A stretch of 64,000 bases of DNA from Paenibacillus faecalis (GCF_900289175.1 NZ_LT985747.1:1237850-1301849), one strand, 5' to 3'; numbered from the stretch's first letter, positions 35,582-44,455 are shown. Translations and numbers: made by a program. The notes: generated by a model not told the origin, from the sequence alone.

Positions 35582-36772
35582 TTATAAGAACCTTCCTTTT
35601 TTCAGGACGAGTGTTATGCCACCAATAATAAAGAGATAGCGGAGATCTACCAGTTTTTTGAGCTGAGCCGCTTTCCAGCCCTGATATGTTTTATCACCGA
35701 CAACAGCGATTCCTGCACCCTTTCCTAAAGAGGCCACCGTTCCTTTATGATGAAACTCGAACTTCCTCAATTCCTTACCTCTTATAGCAGATACGATGTT
35801 TTGCGCACAGCAAACGCCCTGTTGCATGGCGATCTGGGCTGTAGGCGGGTATGGGCGATCACCGTTATACACAAGTGAATTATCACCTATAATATAAATG
35901 TTCTCGTAGCCCGGAGCACGCAAATATTCATCTACTTTAACACGTCCACGTATCGTTTCAAAGCCAGCCGCCTCAATCAGACGATTTCCGCGAATCCCAC
36001 CAGTCCATACGACGGTGGCAGACCGGATTTCTTCCCCTGTGCTCAACAAAACCCCGTTTGGTGTACATTCCTTGATCGCCACACCAAGCTTAAAGGTAAC
36101 ACCCTTTTTCTTCAGAACATCTATCGCATATTCCACTAGCTCAGGGGCAAAACCCGGAAGCGCAGTTGGCGCAGCTTCTACATTATAGATGTTCACAAGG
36201 GCAGGATCGACGTCAAACTCTTTACACAACTTGGGAATGCGGTCCGCAAGCTCCGCCACAAATTCAATGCCGCTGAAGCCGGCGCCACCAACAACAAAAT
36301 TAATTCTTTCTTGCGGTTTACGTTCATTTTTGTACAAAGCAAACTGATACTCAATATGCTCTCGGATTAAACGAACAGAGTTAATGCTCCGGATGGACAT
36401 CGCATGTTCGGCAAGACCAGGGATACCAAAAGTTTCCGGTTCGCCGCCGAGTCCGATAATTAAATAGTCATATGACAAGGTCCCATCTTCCAAAATAACC
36501 TTTTTATCATGAAGACGAATTTCCTGTACAGATGATTTGACCAAATCAATCTTGAATTCATCAATTAGCTTGGATATCGAAACGCGAGTATTTTCTATAC
36601 TGTCAGTACCGGCTGCCGGCATATGCAAATGGGTCGTAATGTAGTGATAGTCATGCTTATTCACCAACGTTACATCAGCTTCATTATAGTTAAGCTCTTT
36701 CTGCAGCCGCTGTGCTGTCAATATGCCACCATAACCCGCACCAAGGATTACGATTTTCGGTATGCTGCTCAT
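35582..36772 (-). CDS. Type II NADH dehydrogenase
   Basis: 396 residues with two dinucleotide-binding motifs: GAGYGGILTAQRL near residue 10 (FAD) and GGAGFSGIEFVAEL near residue 170 (NADH), plus IIGDNS near 300. The C-terminal part includes a membrane-associating amphipathic end (GGITLVLKKGRFL). NDH-2 enzymes oxidise NADH and reduce menaquinone without pumping protons. It resembles YumB/YjlD. The start has GAGGAGCAGG just upstream. It is transcribed with the 82-residue gene; a second, divergent member of the family lies at 50241. Confidence 0.9.
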   Translation of the reverse strand: MSSIPKIVILGAGYGGILTAQRLQKELNYNEADVTLVNKHDYHYITTHLHMPAAGTDSIENTRVSISKLIDEFKIDLVKSSVQEIRLHDKKVILEDGTLSYDYLIIGLGGEPETFGIPGLAEHAMSIRSINSVRLIREHIEYQFALYKNERKPQERINFVVGGAGFSGIEFVAELADRIPKLCKEFDVDPALVNIYNVEAAPTALPGFAPELVEYAIDVLKKKGVTFKLGVAIKECTPNGVLLSTGEEIRSATVVWTGGIRGNRLIEAAGFETIRGRVKVDEYLRAPGYENIYIIGDNSLVYNGDRPYPPTAQIAMQQGVCCAQNIVSAIRGKELRKFEFHHKGTVASLGKGAGIAVVGDKTYQGWKAAQLKKLVDLRYLFIIGGITLVLKKGRFL

Positions 36773-37312
36773 TCTCCTGCTCCTCCCGGCTTACTTCTGT
36801 ATAAGTATGGTGTGATATGTTAACTTTCTGTGAATTTTTTAACCTCTAAAAAAAGAGAAGAGCTCTTTATCAGAGCCCGCTAAGATTTCGACCTGATGTT
36901 TCTTCGCTTAAAATACTGCTGTCAAAAAGTTTAAATCGTTACAACATTCTGAAAGCAACAGCGTTAGACGAAAAATATAAGCCAAGTATACAAATAAATG
37001 ATAAAATTTATACTTTCTTAATATTTAAAAAATTGTCGATATTTCGTGTTTGCGCACAAGATATCACGTTAATCATATGCATAAATAGTGCAAAGATCAA
37101 GACATATTTTGACCGATAAAGGGATAAGATTCTCGCATAATAAAACAACCAACAAAGAAAGCGTAATCATTTGTGCCATAAGCATTTTGGCATCATTCTC
37201 GACTTTCAATGGTGATTCTGGACGGATATAATAGTATAGGATTCAATGAATCAGAATTATGTTAGACATCGTCTGTCTGATTCTAAATATATCATTACGG
37301 AGGTGCTTTCCT
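36773..37312. other. Intergenic region between ndh and yumC
   Basis: About 540 AT-rich bases between divergent genes. The only clear signal is a -10-like TATAAT at 37227-37232, 80 bases before yumC, with a weak TTTCAA 17 bases upstream. No ORF or known RNA was recognised. Confidence 0.4.
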
Positions 37313-38314
37313 TTGACATCATCACCGCAGAATCAACCGATAACGGACCTTGTCATCATCGGTGGCGGCCCTGCAGGCATGTTTGCTGCATTTTACGGAG
37401 GCATGCGCCAAGCCTCAGTTAAACTTATTGAGAGTATGCCCCAGCTTGGAGGACAACTGGCTGCTCTTTATCCAGAAAAATATATTTACGATGTAGCTGG
37501 ATTTCCTAAAGTTACCGCTCAGGAATTGGTAGATTCTCTTTCTCGCCAAATGGATCTGTTTAACACGGACATTCGGCTAGAAGAAAAAGTGCTATCGCTT
37601 GAAAAAATCGACGAACGTCACTTTGTGATCAAGACGGATAAAGATGAGCATCATGCCAAAGCTGTTATTATTACTGCTGGCGTAGGAGCTTTTGAGCCTC
37701 GCCGTCTCGAAATCGCTAATGCCGATAAGTTTGAAGAAAGTAACCTTCATTACTTTATCAGCGATCTAAGCCGCTTCAAAGATAAAAAGGTTCTTATTAG
37801 TGGTGGAGGTGATTCTGCCGTCGACTGGGCCCTTATGCTTGAGCCCATTGCCGAACAGGTAAGTCTGGTCCATCGCCGTGATAAATTCCGCGCTCATGAA
37901 CACAGTGTGGAAAAGCTGTTTGCTTCCAAAGTGAACATCATTACCCCGGCAGAGATCTCTGAGCTTCACGGGGACGAGCACATTAACAAGGTAACTCTTT
38001 CTCACGTCAAAACAAAAGAAACTCAAGAGATCGAAGTCGATGATGTTATCGTCAATTTCGGCTTCATTTCTTCACTTGGTCCGATCTCGGACTGGGGAAT
38101 CGCTATTGAAAACAATTCGATCGTGGTTGATTCCCGCATGGAAACAAGTATCCCGGGAATTTTTGCAGCTGGCGATATTACCACCTATCCCGGTAAAGTA
38201 AAACTGATTGCTGTCGGATTTGGTGAAGCTCCAACGGCGATCAATAACGCCAAAGTTTACATTGATCCTGAGGCCCGGCTAGCTCCCGGTCACAGCAGCA
38301 ATATGAAACTGTAA
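37313..38314 (+). CDS. yumC: Ferredoxin/flavodoxin-NADP+ reductase (YumC type)
   Basis: 333 residues from a TTG start at 37313, which follows GGAGG by nine bases; the longer frame from 37259 has no SD and adds 18 unusual residues. FAD motif [14 protein letters not shown] is near residue 17 and NADPH motif [12 protein letters not shown] near 160; [13 protein letters not shown] near 280 is also typical. The enzyme is the thioredoxin-reductase-like FNR that lacks the redox CxxC and moves electrons between NADPH and ferredoxin or flavodoxin. A hairpin terminator follows. Confidence 0.93.
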   Translation: MTSSPQNQPITDLVIIGGGPAGMFAAFYGGMRQASVKLIESMPQLGGQLAALYPEKYIYDVAGFPKVTAQELVDSLSRQMDLFNTDIRLEEKVLSLEKIDERHFVIKTDKDEHHAKAVIITAGVGAFEPRRLEIANADKFEESNLHYFISDLSRFKDKKVLISGGGDSAVDWALMLEPIAEQVSLVHRRDKFRAHEHSVEKLFASKVNIITPAEISELHGDEHINKVTLSHVKTKETQEIEVDDVIVNFGFISSLGPISDWGIAIENNSIVVDSRMETSIPGIFAAGDITTYPGKVKLIAVGFGEAPTAINNAKVYIDPEARLAPGHSSNMKL

Positions 38315-38342
38315 ATCATGAAAGAAAATTTTAAATAGAACA

Positions 38343-38400
38343 AAAAAGGTATCTACTATCCACGAACATATCAATCGGTGGATACGAGATACCTTTTCTA
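38343..38400 (+). terminator. Terminator of yumC
   Basis: AAAAGGTATCT / AGATACCTTTT outer stem and inner TATCCAC / GTGGATA, then CTATGG. Confidence 0.65.
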
Positions 38401-38482
38401 TGGTTGTACGACATACATTATGTAGATATCTTCTTGAAATGTATGCCTACATCACGTTCTCTTATCTATAAAATAAATGGAA

Positions 38483-38620
38483 CTAGTGAAGGATGCTGAT
38501 GGAATCGGTGTCCAAGTTCCGTTTATGAATTTCCGCCAACAATAAAGTAATAAACTCACGTTCGAGCTTCAATTCAATAGCCATATGGTAGGAGTCAAGC
38601 AACATCTCGTCCGTCAACAT
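38483..38620 (-). CDS. sda: Sporulation histidine kinase inhibitor Sda
   Basis: 45 residues, two helices: MLTDEMLLDSYHMAIELKLE then FITLLLAEIHKRNL. The LxDExLxxSYxxAxxLxLxxxFIxLLxxEI pattern is the Sda family, a helical hairpin that binds sporulation kinases and blocks sporulation when replication is perturbed. GAGAGGG lies six bases before ATG 38620; a second ATG two codons earlier (38626) is too close to the SD. Directly upstream is a sigma-A promoter and at least five DnaA boxes, the arrangement by which DnaA controls sda in Bacillus subtilis. Too short for usual ORF cut-offs. Confidence 0.88.
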   Translation of the reverse strand: MLTDEMLLDSYHMAIELKLEREFITLLLAEIHKRNLDTDSISILH

Positions 38621-38662
38621 AGCCATCCCTCTCACACCCCTTTCCTTTAATTTCCTAAATCT

Positions 38663-38691
38663 ATCATATCAAACATCATATAACAGAACAA
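38663..38691 (-). promoter_or_regulatory. Sigma-A promoter of sda
   Basis: Minus strand TTGTTC (38686-38691), 17-base spacer, TATGAT (38663-38668), 37 bases before the ATG. Confidence 0.6.
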
Positions 38692-38699
38692 CTGTTCCC

Positions 38700-38799
38700 T
38701 TATCCACAAGCTCCTGTGGAAATCCTGTGTATAATTTGTTGGTAAGTGTCGTAATTGCAGTTCCATCAACGTGGATAATGGGGATAAATGTTATACACA
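38700..38799. promoter_or_regulatory. DnaA-box cluster upstream of sda
   Basis: Perfect TTATCCACA at 38700-38708 (+); TTATACACA at 38726-38734 (-) and 38791-38799 (+); TTATCCACG at 38770-38778 (-); TTATCCCCA at 38779-38787 (-). A weaker ATTTCCACA lies at 38715-38723 (-). The array begins eight bases upstream of the sda -35 box. In Bacillus subtilis DnaA acts at boxes in the sda promoter. Confidence 0.85.
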
Positions 38800-38930
38800 G
38801 GATATTCGCCTTTTTAGAAAGGCTAAAATTTTTTTGAGAAACAGTTAATATATATATCGGAATTTAATAGATAATTTTAAATACCCTAATATTCGTTCAT
38901 ATAATCTACTAATTTTCCTTTAAATGGTAT

Positions 38931-39593
38931 TTAACTTGGACGAGTATTCACTTCTAATATCCATATCGCTCCAGTATCATCAAGTCCATAATCAAAGCCT
39001 AGTTGGCCAATGCCGGGAAAATGTCTTTCCAAGACTGCAATACAGTTCCGGGTCAATTGCCGCATCTCTTTTCGTTTTTCAACAGAATTAATATGGGGAA
39101 GCGAATTTCGAATCGCCGTTCTGCACGTTAGCTGTGTTCCTCCTTTGCACAGATTCGTTACGAACAAGCCTCGTCTGGCAAGCCTGCCAACCATCGCTCT
39201 AAACTCCCACCTCCCCTTTACTTTGACTACTTTAACGCGATAATCCAAAGGACGCCCGTTGATCGTAGCCAGATTTATTCCCTGCTGGATTATATATTTC
39301 CGTTTCAATTTCAATTTGGGTAGTACCTGAATCAAATCCGAAGATGAGCTGACAAACCCTGTACGCCCTTTATGGCTGACGTAATAGCCTTCATCGTCCT
39401 TTTGAATACGTATGACGCCGTTACCACCTGTTCCCACAACTGGTTTAATGACAACCATGTCGTGTTGTGAGAGCATCGACATCAGATCTTCCCGTCCGTA
39501 AGCTTTCGTTTCCGGAATATAAGGGATTATCTGAGGATCGGTCAGCAGTGCTTCCGTTTTGAGCCACTTGCTGGCTAATTGCCTTCCCGCCAT
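38931..39593 (-). CDS. YheC/YheD-like ATP-grasp protein
   Basis: 220 residues from ATG 39593, which follows AGGGAGG by about ten bases; upstream ATGs at 39617 and 39626 have no SD. The ATP-grasp fold is suggested by VVIKPVVGTGGNGVIRI near residue 45 (ATP-binding Lys and Gly-rich loop) and the metal site IWILEVNTRPS at the very end. This matches YheC/YheD spore-coat-associated proteins, though those are usually longer, with an extra N-terminal domain. Substrate is unknown. The protein ends right after the metal-binding Asn, unusually short at the C terminus. Confidence 0.7.
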   Translation of the reverse strand: MAGRQLASKWLKTEALLTDPQIIPYIPETKAYGREDLMSMLSQHDMVVIKPVVGTGGNGVIRIQKDDEGYYVSHKGRTGFVSSSSDLIQVLPKLKLKRKYIIQQGINLATINGRPLDYRVKVVKVKGRWEFRAMVGRLARRGLFVTNLCKGGTQLTCRTAIRNSLPHINSVEKRKEMRQLTRNCIAVLERHFPGIGQLGFDYGLDDTGAIWILEVNTRPS

Positions 39594-39804
39594 GCTGCCA
39601 ACGCCTCCCTTTATCATGACATACATTATATTACTCGGCTGTGAAGGTTCTCTCTTGGATGATTGTCCGGGTTATAACGCCTATTCCTTGAGTATGCCAG
39701 GCAAAGATCGATTGACATCTTTCCAAAAATTCCAATTTAAAGTATATTAGGAACAGATATTTTTTTGAAAATTTGTCCAAACGAAATAGAAGGAGGTTTT
39801 AAGT

Positions 39805-40014
39805 CTGGAAGCTCTATTTGAAGTGCTGTATTGGATAGCCATGATCGGAATGTCCGTTTCTCTCATCGGTATTACCCTCTTCATTTTTGTTATCGGATTC
39901 AAGTTTATAAAAGACAAGCGCACAGGTCTCGGTGCTGGCTGCATCGCATTTTCTCTTGTAGCCGCAGGCATGATCGTATTTATGCTTAATAAACAGTTCT
40001 TTTTTGCCTTATAG
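39805..40014 (+). CDS. Small two-helix membrane protein with probable CTG start
   Basis: Not recognised. From CTG 39805 the product is 69 residues, (M)EALFEVLYWIAMIGM..., with two hydrophobic helices (about 7-32 and 43-61) joined by KFIKDKRTGLG. An AGGAGG site at 39791-39796 is eight bases before this CTG, whereas the first conventional start in frame, GTG 39823, is 26 bases away. CTG starts are rare in Bacillales, so either it is one or translation begins inefficiently at GTG. It resembles DUF2768-type miniproteins in topology only. Confidence 0.5.
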   Translation: MEALFEVLYWIAMIGMSVSLIGITLFIFVIGFKFIKDKRTGLGAGCIAFSLVAAGMIVFMLNKQFFFAL

Positions 40015-40121
40015 GAGTAACATATACGTGTTCATAAAACCGTTCTTCTTGATTTTATATATCGAAATACATGAGAATAAGGTTGAATCATCCTTAGAAC
40101 AGACAGGCGGAGGTGATCTAG

Positions 40122-40448
40122 ATGAATATTGAATTTGGCGAGCTCGACCATCTTGATAAAAAGCTGAAAGACATTCAAGAAAACACAAAAAAACTCTCAA
40201 ATTTCGAGCGGGAAGTACATACAGACGATTTATTTCCAGAATCATTCGTTCAGATGTATTCCGATTTCTCCTCCTTACAAGAATTGTTGAAAGCGGCAGG
40301 TTATGAGGGGCAAAGCCAAGAAGAATTCGAATCATTCGTTCAAAAAGATTTTGACGCTTTTCTCGCAGATCATTCTAAACTTAGCAGCTGGCAAGAGTTT
40401 CAAGACAAAGCGGTTGCCGCTTATGTGGCAAGGCTATTAGGGATTTAA
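40122..40448 (+). CDS. Small hypothetical protein, acidic and helical
   Basis: 108 residues, not recognised. It is rich in Glu, Asp, Lys and Phe with a probable coiled-coil start (ELDHLDKKLKDIQENTKK) and no signal or membrane segment. A GGCGGAGGTG ribosome site six bases before the ATG and a strong terminator 30 bases after the stop show it is a real gene. Its origin is unclear; length and composition would suit a phage-derived or regulatory protein, but no motif supports this. Confidence 0.6.
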   Translation: MNIEFGELDHLDKKLKDIQENTKKLSNFEREVHTDDLFPESFVQMYSDFSSLQELLKAAGYEGQSQEEFESFVQKDFDAFLADHSKLSSWQEFQDKAVAAYVARLLGI

Positions 40449-40476
40449 TCATAATACATGAATGAAAATAAGTTAG

Positions 40477-40503
40477 AAAGCCGCCATTAAGGCGGTTTTT
40501 TCT
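40477..40503 (+). terminator. Terminator after the 108-residue gene
   Basis: AAGCCGCC, ATTAA loop, GGCGGTTT, then TTT. Confidence 0.85.
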
Positions 40504-40693
40504 TCATACGGTCTATTGCCCAAAAAGACTCTTAGAAACTACAGTGTCTAAATTTGCGATTCAGGGTAATACACTTTAAATCATTGAATATTTTTTATGA
40601 TTTATGGAACTTTAATAAAATCATACGTATTAACTTCTATAAGCATCATTCTTCAGATATTTATTCTAGAATGATGAAGAAATAAGGATAGGA

Positions 40694-43375
40694 GTGACCG
40701 AATTGGACAGCAGTAACAATACTTCAAGTGAAACATTCCACACACTTTCCAGTGATGAAGCTTTAGCGTCACTAAACAGTCATAACGACGGTCTATCCCA
40801 AGAAGAAGCCGCCGCTAGACTAGAGCAGTATGGTAAAAATGCGCTCGAAGAACGTAAAGGAAAATCATTGTTTGCCAAGCTGCTCGCACAATTTAAAGAT
40901 GTCATGATTATCATTTTGCTTGTTGCAGCACTTATTTCAGGATTGCTTGGAGAATGGACCGATTCCTTTATCATTCTGTTCGTCGTTGTGCTGAATGCTG
41001 TCTTGGGAGTGGTTCAAGAGAATAAAGCTGAGCAAGCGCTTGAAGCTCTTAAGCAAATGTCTTCCCCGAACGCTCGAACCAAAAGAAATGGTGAGGTTGT
41101 CCAGGTCAAAGCCGAGGAGCTTGTTCCAGGAGATATCGTTCTTCTGGAGGCTGGCGATGTCATCCCCGCCGATATGCGGTTAATCGAGTCTGCCTCTCTC
41201 AAAATTGAGGAAGCGGCATTAACAGGAGAATCTGTACCTGTTGAAAAGTCAACTGAACCGCTGCTTAAAGAGGATGTTGTAATCGGTGATCGTAAAAATA
41301 TGGCCTACATGACAAGCAATGTTACCTATGGTCGGGGCGTTGGTGTTGTTACAGCAACCGGTAGCAATACCGAAGTCGGAAAGATCGCCGGATTTATTTC
41401 GGAAGATGAAGAAGAGATCACCCCACTGCAGCGCAAGCTGAATGAGCTAGGGAAATACTTTACGATCATTACGATCGGTGTTGCTTTGGCTATTTTCATC
41501 ATCGGTATGGTTCAAGGCCGTGAAGTATTCGATATGCTTCTCACTTCTATTTCATTAGCGGTAGCGGCGATACCTGAAGGTTTGCCTGCAATCGTCACTA
41601 TCATTTTAGCGCTTGGCGTTCAGAAAATGGCCAAACGAAAAGCGATTATCCGCAAGCTTCCGGCCGTTGAAACGTTAGGAAGTACGGAGATCATCTGTTC
41701 AGACAAAACAGGCACTCTGACCCAGAACAAAATGACGGTGCAGCAAGCATTTATCGGACAACATATGCAAGGGGCCGATCAAGAACTTGAAACGATGCAG
41801 GACTATGAACTGTTTCTTCAAGTGATGGCACTATGCAATGATACGAAAATTTCAAATGAAACGAATGGTGAAAAATTTACATTAATCGGTGACCCAACAG
41901 AAACGGCTTTGGTTGATTACGGAATCAAGCACGGTTTTGATAAGCGGGAAGGGGAAAAGAAATTCCCTCGAAAAGCTGAAATCCCTTTCGATTCTGATCG
42001 AAAATTAATGACTACTATTCATGAATTAAACGACGATAATACCGTTTATCGAGTAATGACCAAAGGGGCCCCTGATGTTCTGCTCGAACGATGCAGCCAT
42101 ATTCTGGTGAACGGAACGGTCACTGAAATAACCGATGAGCATCGCAAAAAAATTGTTAAAGCCAATAAATCAATGGCCGATAAGGCACTGCGGGTTTTGT
42201 CGCTCGCTTACCGGGATGAATCAGCGATACCAAGCAGCATGGAGCCGGAGGATGTAGAGCAACATTTAATCTTCGTCGGTCTTGTCGGAATGATCGATCC
42301 GCCTCGTGAAGAAGTGAAGGAAGCGGTTCGCATCTGTAAGAGCGCCGGTATTCGCCCAATTATGATTACGGGGGATCACCGTGATACCGCTACGGCAATC
42401 GCCAAGGAGCTTCATATTATCGAGGATGAGAGCGGCATTATTACAGGCAGTGAGTTAAATCAGATTAGTGATCAAGATTTTGAAGAAAAAGTGACGCAAT
42501 ATTCCGTATATGCCCGGGTGTCACCAGAACACAAGGTACGTATCGTTCAAGCCTGGAAAAAACGAGGCAAGGTTGTTGCCATGACCGGGGACGGAGTGAA
42601 TGATGCGCCTGCGCTTAAAGCATCCGATATCGGGGTCGGCATGGGAATTACAGGCACCGAGGTTTCCAAAGGTGTCTCCGATATGGTACTCGCCGATGAT
42701 AACTTCAGTACGATTGTTGTGGCTGTAGAAGAAGGACGGAAAGTGTACAACAATATTCGCAAAACAGTTCATTTTCTCTTATCCGCCAATCTCGGGGAGG
42801 TCCTTACCCTTTTCATTGCCACTTTACTCGGATGGAAGATTCTCTTCCCAATTCACATTTTGTGGATCAATCTCGTTACTGACACATTACCAGCACTTTC
42901 TTTGGGGCTTGAGAAAGCAGAAAGTGACATCATGAAGCGGAGACCGCGCAAACCATCGGAAAGTGTATTTGCCAATGGAATCGGCATAGGAATTCTTTAT
43001 CAAGGTGCTTTGGAAGCCGCCTTAACATTGTTTGCTTACTATTATGGGCATACGCACTATTCCGAAGCGGTAGCCGTTACAATGGCCTTTGCCACACTGG
43101 GGATGATTCAGCTAACGCATGCATTCAACGTTCGTTCAACGACCAAGTCGATTTTTTCGATCGGTGTATTTTCCAACAAATACTTGAATGGTGCAGCAGT
43201 GATATCAGGTTTTCTCGTTCTGGTCGTCATCCTGGTTCCGTTCATGAATGATTTGTTCAGTGTCGTACCATTGAATGGCGAACAGTGGCTGATCGTTGTT
43301 CTTTCCGCCTTCTCCATCATTCCGATTGTAGAAGTCGTTAAACTCTTCATCAGACTGTTTAACCGCGAAAAATAA
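40694..43375 (+). CDS. Calcium-transporting P-type ATPase (P2A/SERCA-like)
   Basis: 893 residues. The phosphorylation site is CSDKTGTLTQ (Asp337), the TGES actuator motif is in LTGESVPVEKS near 177, the IPEGLP helix-4 calcium-site motif near 294, and the hinge TGDGVNDAPALK near 630. About ten membrane helices. It exports or takes up Ca2+ (YloB-like in Bacillus, acting in spores) at the cost of ATP. Start is either GTG 40694 or TTG 40703; GGAG precedes the latter by eight bases, so both are possible and change only three residues. A terminator follows at once, and the decayed prophage begins after it. Confidence 0.93.
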   Translation: MTELDSSNNTSSETFHTLSSDEALASLNSHNDGLSQEEAAARLEQYGKNALEERKGKSLFAKLLAQFKDVMIIILLVAALISGLLGEWTDSFIILFVVVLNAVLGVVQENKAEQALEALKQMSSPNARTKRNGEVVQVKAEELVPGDIVLLEAGDVIPADMRLIESASLKIEEAALTGESVPVEKSTEPLLKEDVVIGDRKNMAYMTSNVTYGRGVGVVTATGSNTEVGKIAGFISEDEEEITPLQRKLNELGKYFTIITIGVALAIFIIGMVQGREVFDMLLTSISLAVAAIPEGLPAIVTIILALGVQKMAKRKAIIRKLPAVETLGSTEIICSDKTGTLTQNKMTVQQAFIGQHMQGADQELETMQDYELFLQVMALCNDTKISNETNGEKFTLIGDPTETALVDYGIKHGFDKREGEKKFPRKAEIPFDSDRKLMTTIHELNDDNTVYRVMTKGAPDVLLERCSHILVNGTVTEITDEHRKKIVKANKSMADKALRVLSLAYRDESAIPSSMEPEDVEQHLIFVGLVGMIDPPREEVKEAVRICKSAGIRPIMITGDHRDTATAIAKELHIIEDESGIITGSELNQISDQDFEEKVTQYSVYARVSPEHKVRIVQAWKKRGKVVAMTGDGVNDAPALKASDIGVGMGITGTEVSKGVSDMVLADDNFSTIVVAVEEGRKVYNNIRKTVHFLLSANLGEVLTLFIATLLGWKILFPIHILWINLVTDTLPALSLGLEKAESDIMKRRPRKPSESVFANGIGIGILYQGALEAALTLFAYYYGHTHYSEAVAVTMAFATLGMIQLTHAFNVRSTTKSIFSIGVFSNKYLNGAAVISGFLVLVVILVPFMNDLFSVVPLNGEQWLIVVLSAFSIIPIVEVVKLFIRLFNREK

Positions 43376-43378
43376 TCA

Positions 43379-43421
43379 TAAAAACAACGCCTGCGGGTCC
43401 AACCCGAGGCGTTGTTTTTAT
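43379..43421 (+). terminator. Terminator of the calcium ATPase gene
   Basis: AAAACAACGCCT / AGGCGTTGTTTT stem with GCGGGT..ACCCG inner pairing and TTTA tail. Confidence 0.85.
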
Positions 43422-43454
43422 GTTTGGCAAACAGCTCCGCAGCCATCACACCTG

Positions 43455-44147
43455 TTACGAGCCCGGCCAGGGCGGCAGATCGCCAATATATCGGTAAGGG
43501 CCGGGTGCTTCGGGGCGTAAGTTTAACGATTGTTCCTTCGCATCTTTTGCGCCATGTCTCGAAATCCGCCCGTATATAGCGTTGCGGCCTAAAGCCTCGT
43601 TTATCCTTGCATCACGGTGAGTCTCCGCCAACTTCGTCCGCGTCACCATCTCGACGTATATACTTCCGACTTCCACCGCCGCCCTGCTGCGTCAATAATT
43701 CCGGTATCGATAGAGTCGCCGAGCTTTTTGCGCAAGCCATCGAGTATGTCACGGCCTTATTGTTCGGCGACCATTAACGCCCTTGGCGAGATTGGCACGC
43801 ATGGATTACGCTGTTACCTGCCGGACGACCGTCCGGACTCGCCATTCAACGTTTTTTGTTACCGCAAGCAAGACCGCCTGTGTAACTGCAACAGCCGCGG
43901 CTTAATCCGACTAAATTGTGTAATCTTGTCAATACGCCCGTCTACGTAATCGCCTAACTTATCAAATGCACAATCGTCAGGTATTGCGCCAACTAACTCG
44001 CAGATTATTTCAAATATGCGTTATAGTTGGCCGCCTCCAACCCACGCAATGCCTGCGTAGCTTTTTTCGCTTCGCGCTGGATCGCTTTCCGCTTAAAGCA
44101 TCCGCAACATCAACGATTACGGATACCGCGTGAAATGCAGCTTTCAT
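43455..44147 (-). pseudogene. Phage minor capsid (SPP1 gp7/phage Mu F-like) protein remnant
   Basis: The minus strand encodes phage-like pieces in shifting frames. It starts at ATG 44147 (MKAAFHAVSVIVDVADA), continues in another frame as KAIQREAKKATQALRGLEAA, then FDKLGDYVDGRIDKITQFSR, and later VTQAVLLAVTKNVEW. After a further shift come LRKKLGDSIDTGIIDAAGRR, and from 43676 RTKLAETHRDARINEALGRN, YGRISRHGAKDA and PEAPGPYRYIGDLPPW. The last blocks resemble the C-terminal part of phage head morphogenesis proteins. At least five frame changes show it is dead. The rest of 43422-44263 holds nothing intact. Confidence 0.6.
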
Positions 44148-44205
44148 AACCTATAGCCACAAAACGGAACAAATTATACGTTCAGGAGATGGAATTGAAT
44201 TATTT

Positions 44206-44236
44206 ACACGTATATAAATACGTGTTATGTTATAAT
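44206..44236 (+). promoter_or_regulatory. hicAB promoter with palindromic operator candidate
   Basis: A perfect dyad, ACACGTAT-ataa-ATACGTGT, spans 44206-44225. A perfect TATAAT lies five bases downstream (44231-44236). A -35-like TTTACA at 44203-44208 overlaps the dyad but is too far (22-base spacer). HicB antitoxins bind palindromes over their own promoter, so this is the likely operator. Confidence 0.6.
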
Positions 44237-44263
44237 AGAAATGTAAGGAGGTGATACAATGAA

Positions 44264-44455
44264 ATGAAGGGATACTCTTCGAGGGAAGTGATCAAGATGA
44301 TAGAAGCGGATGGCTGGTGCTACATAAGAGCGACAGGCGACCATTATCAGTACAAACACCCAACCAAGCCCGGCAAGGTCACGGTCCCTCATCCCAAGAA
44401 AGATTTACCGAAGAAAACCATAGCAAGCATTCTCAAACAGGCAGGGCTAAAATAA
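44264..44455 (+). CDS. hicA: HicA-family mRNA interferase toxin
   Basis: 63 residues, dsRBD-like fold. The catalytic His27 lies in GDHYQYKHP and the pattern GYSSREVIKMIEADGW, later HPKKDLPKKTIASILKQAG, is characteristic of HicA. Such toxins cleave mRNA in a translation-independent way and are bound by HicB. The AAGGAGG site is 12 bases before ATG 44264 and seven bases before another ATG (44259) that opens a two-codon ORF (ATG AAA TGA) overlapping the real start, which may dampen toxin synthesis. It is intact, with 25 bases to hicB. Confidence 0.88.
   Translation: MKGYSSREVIKMIEADGWCYIRATGDHYQYKHPTKPGKVTVPHPKKDLPKKTIASILKQAGLK

Noticed and set aside
38700..38799. Replication origin based on DnaA boxes
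   Set aside because: No dnaA or dnaN gene adjoins and no AT-rich unwinding element is evident; the boxes are better explained as sda regulation.
43108..43449. Minus-strand open frame of 113 codons at the calcium ATPase 3' end
   Set aside because: Mostly antisense to the ATPase. The alternative frame ALAGLVTGVMAAELFAK just beyond it looks protein-like but is too short to call.
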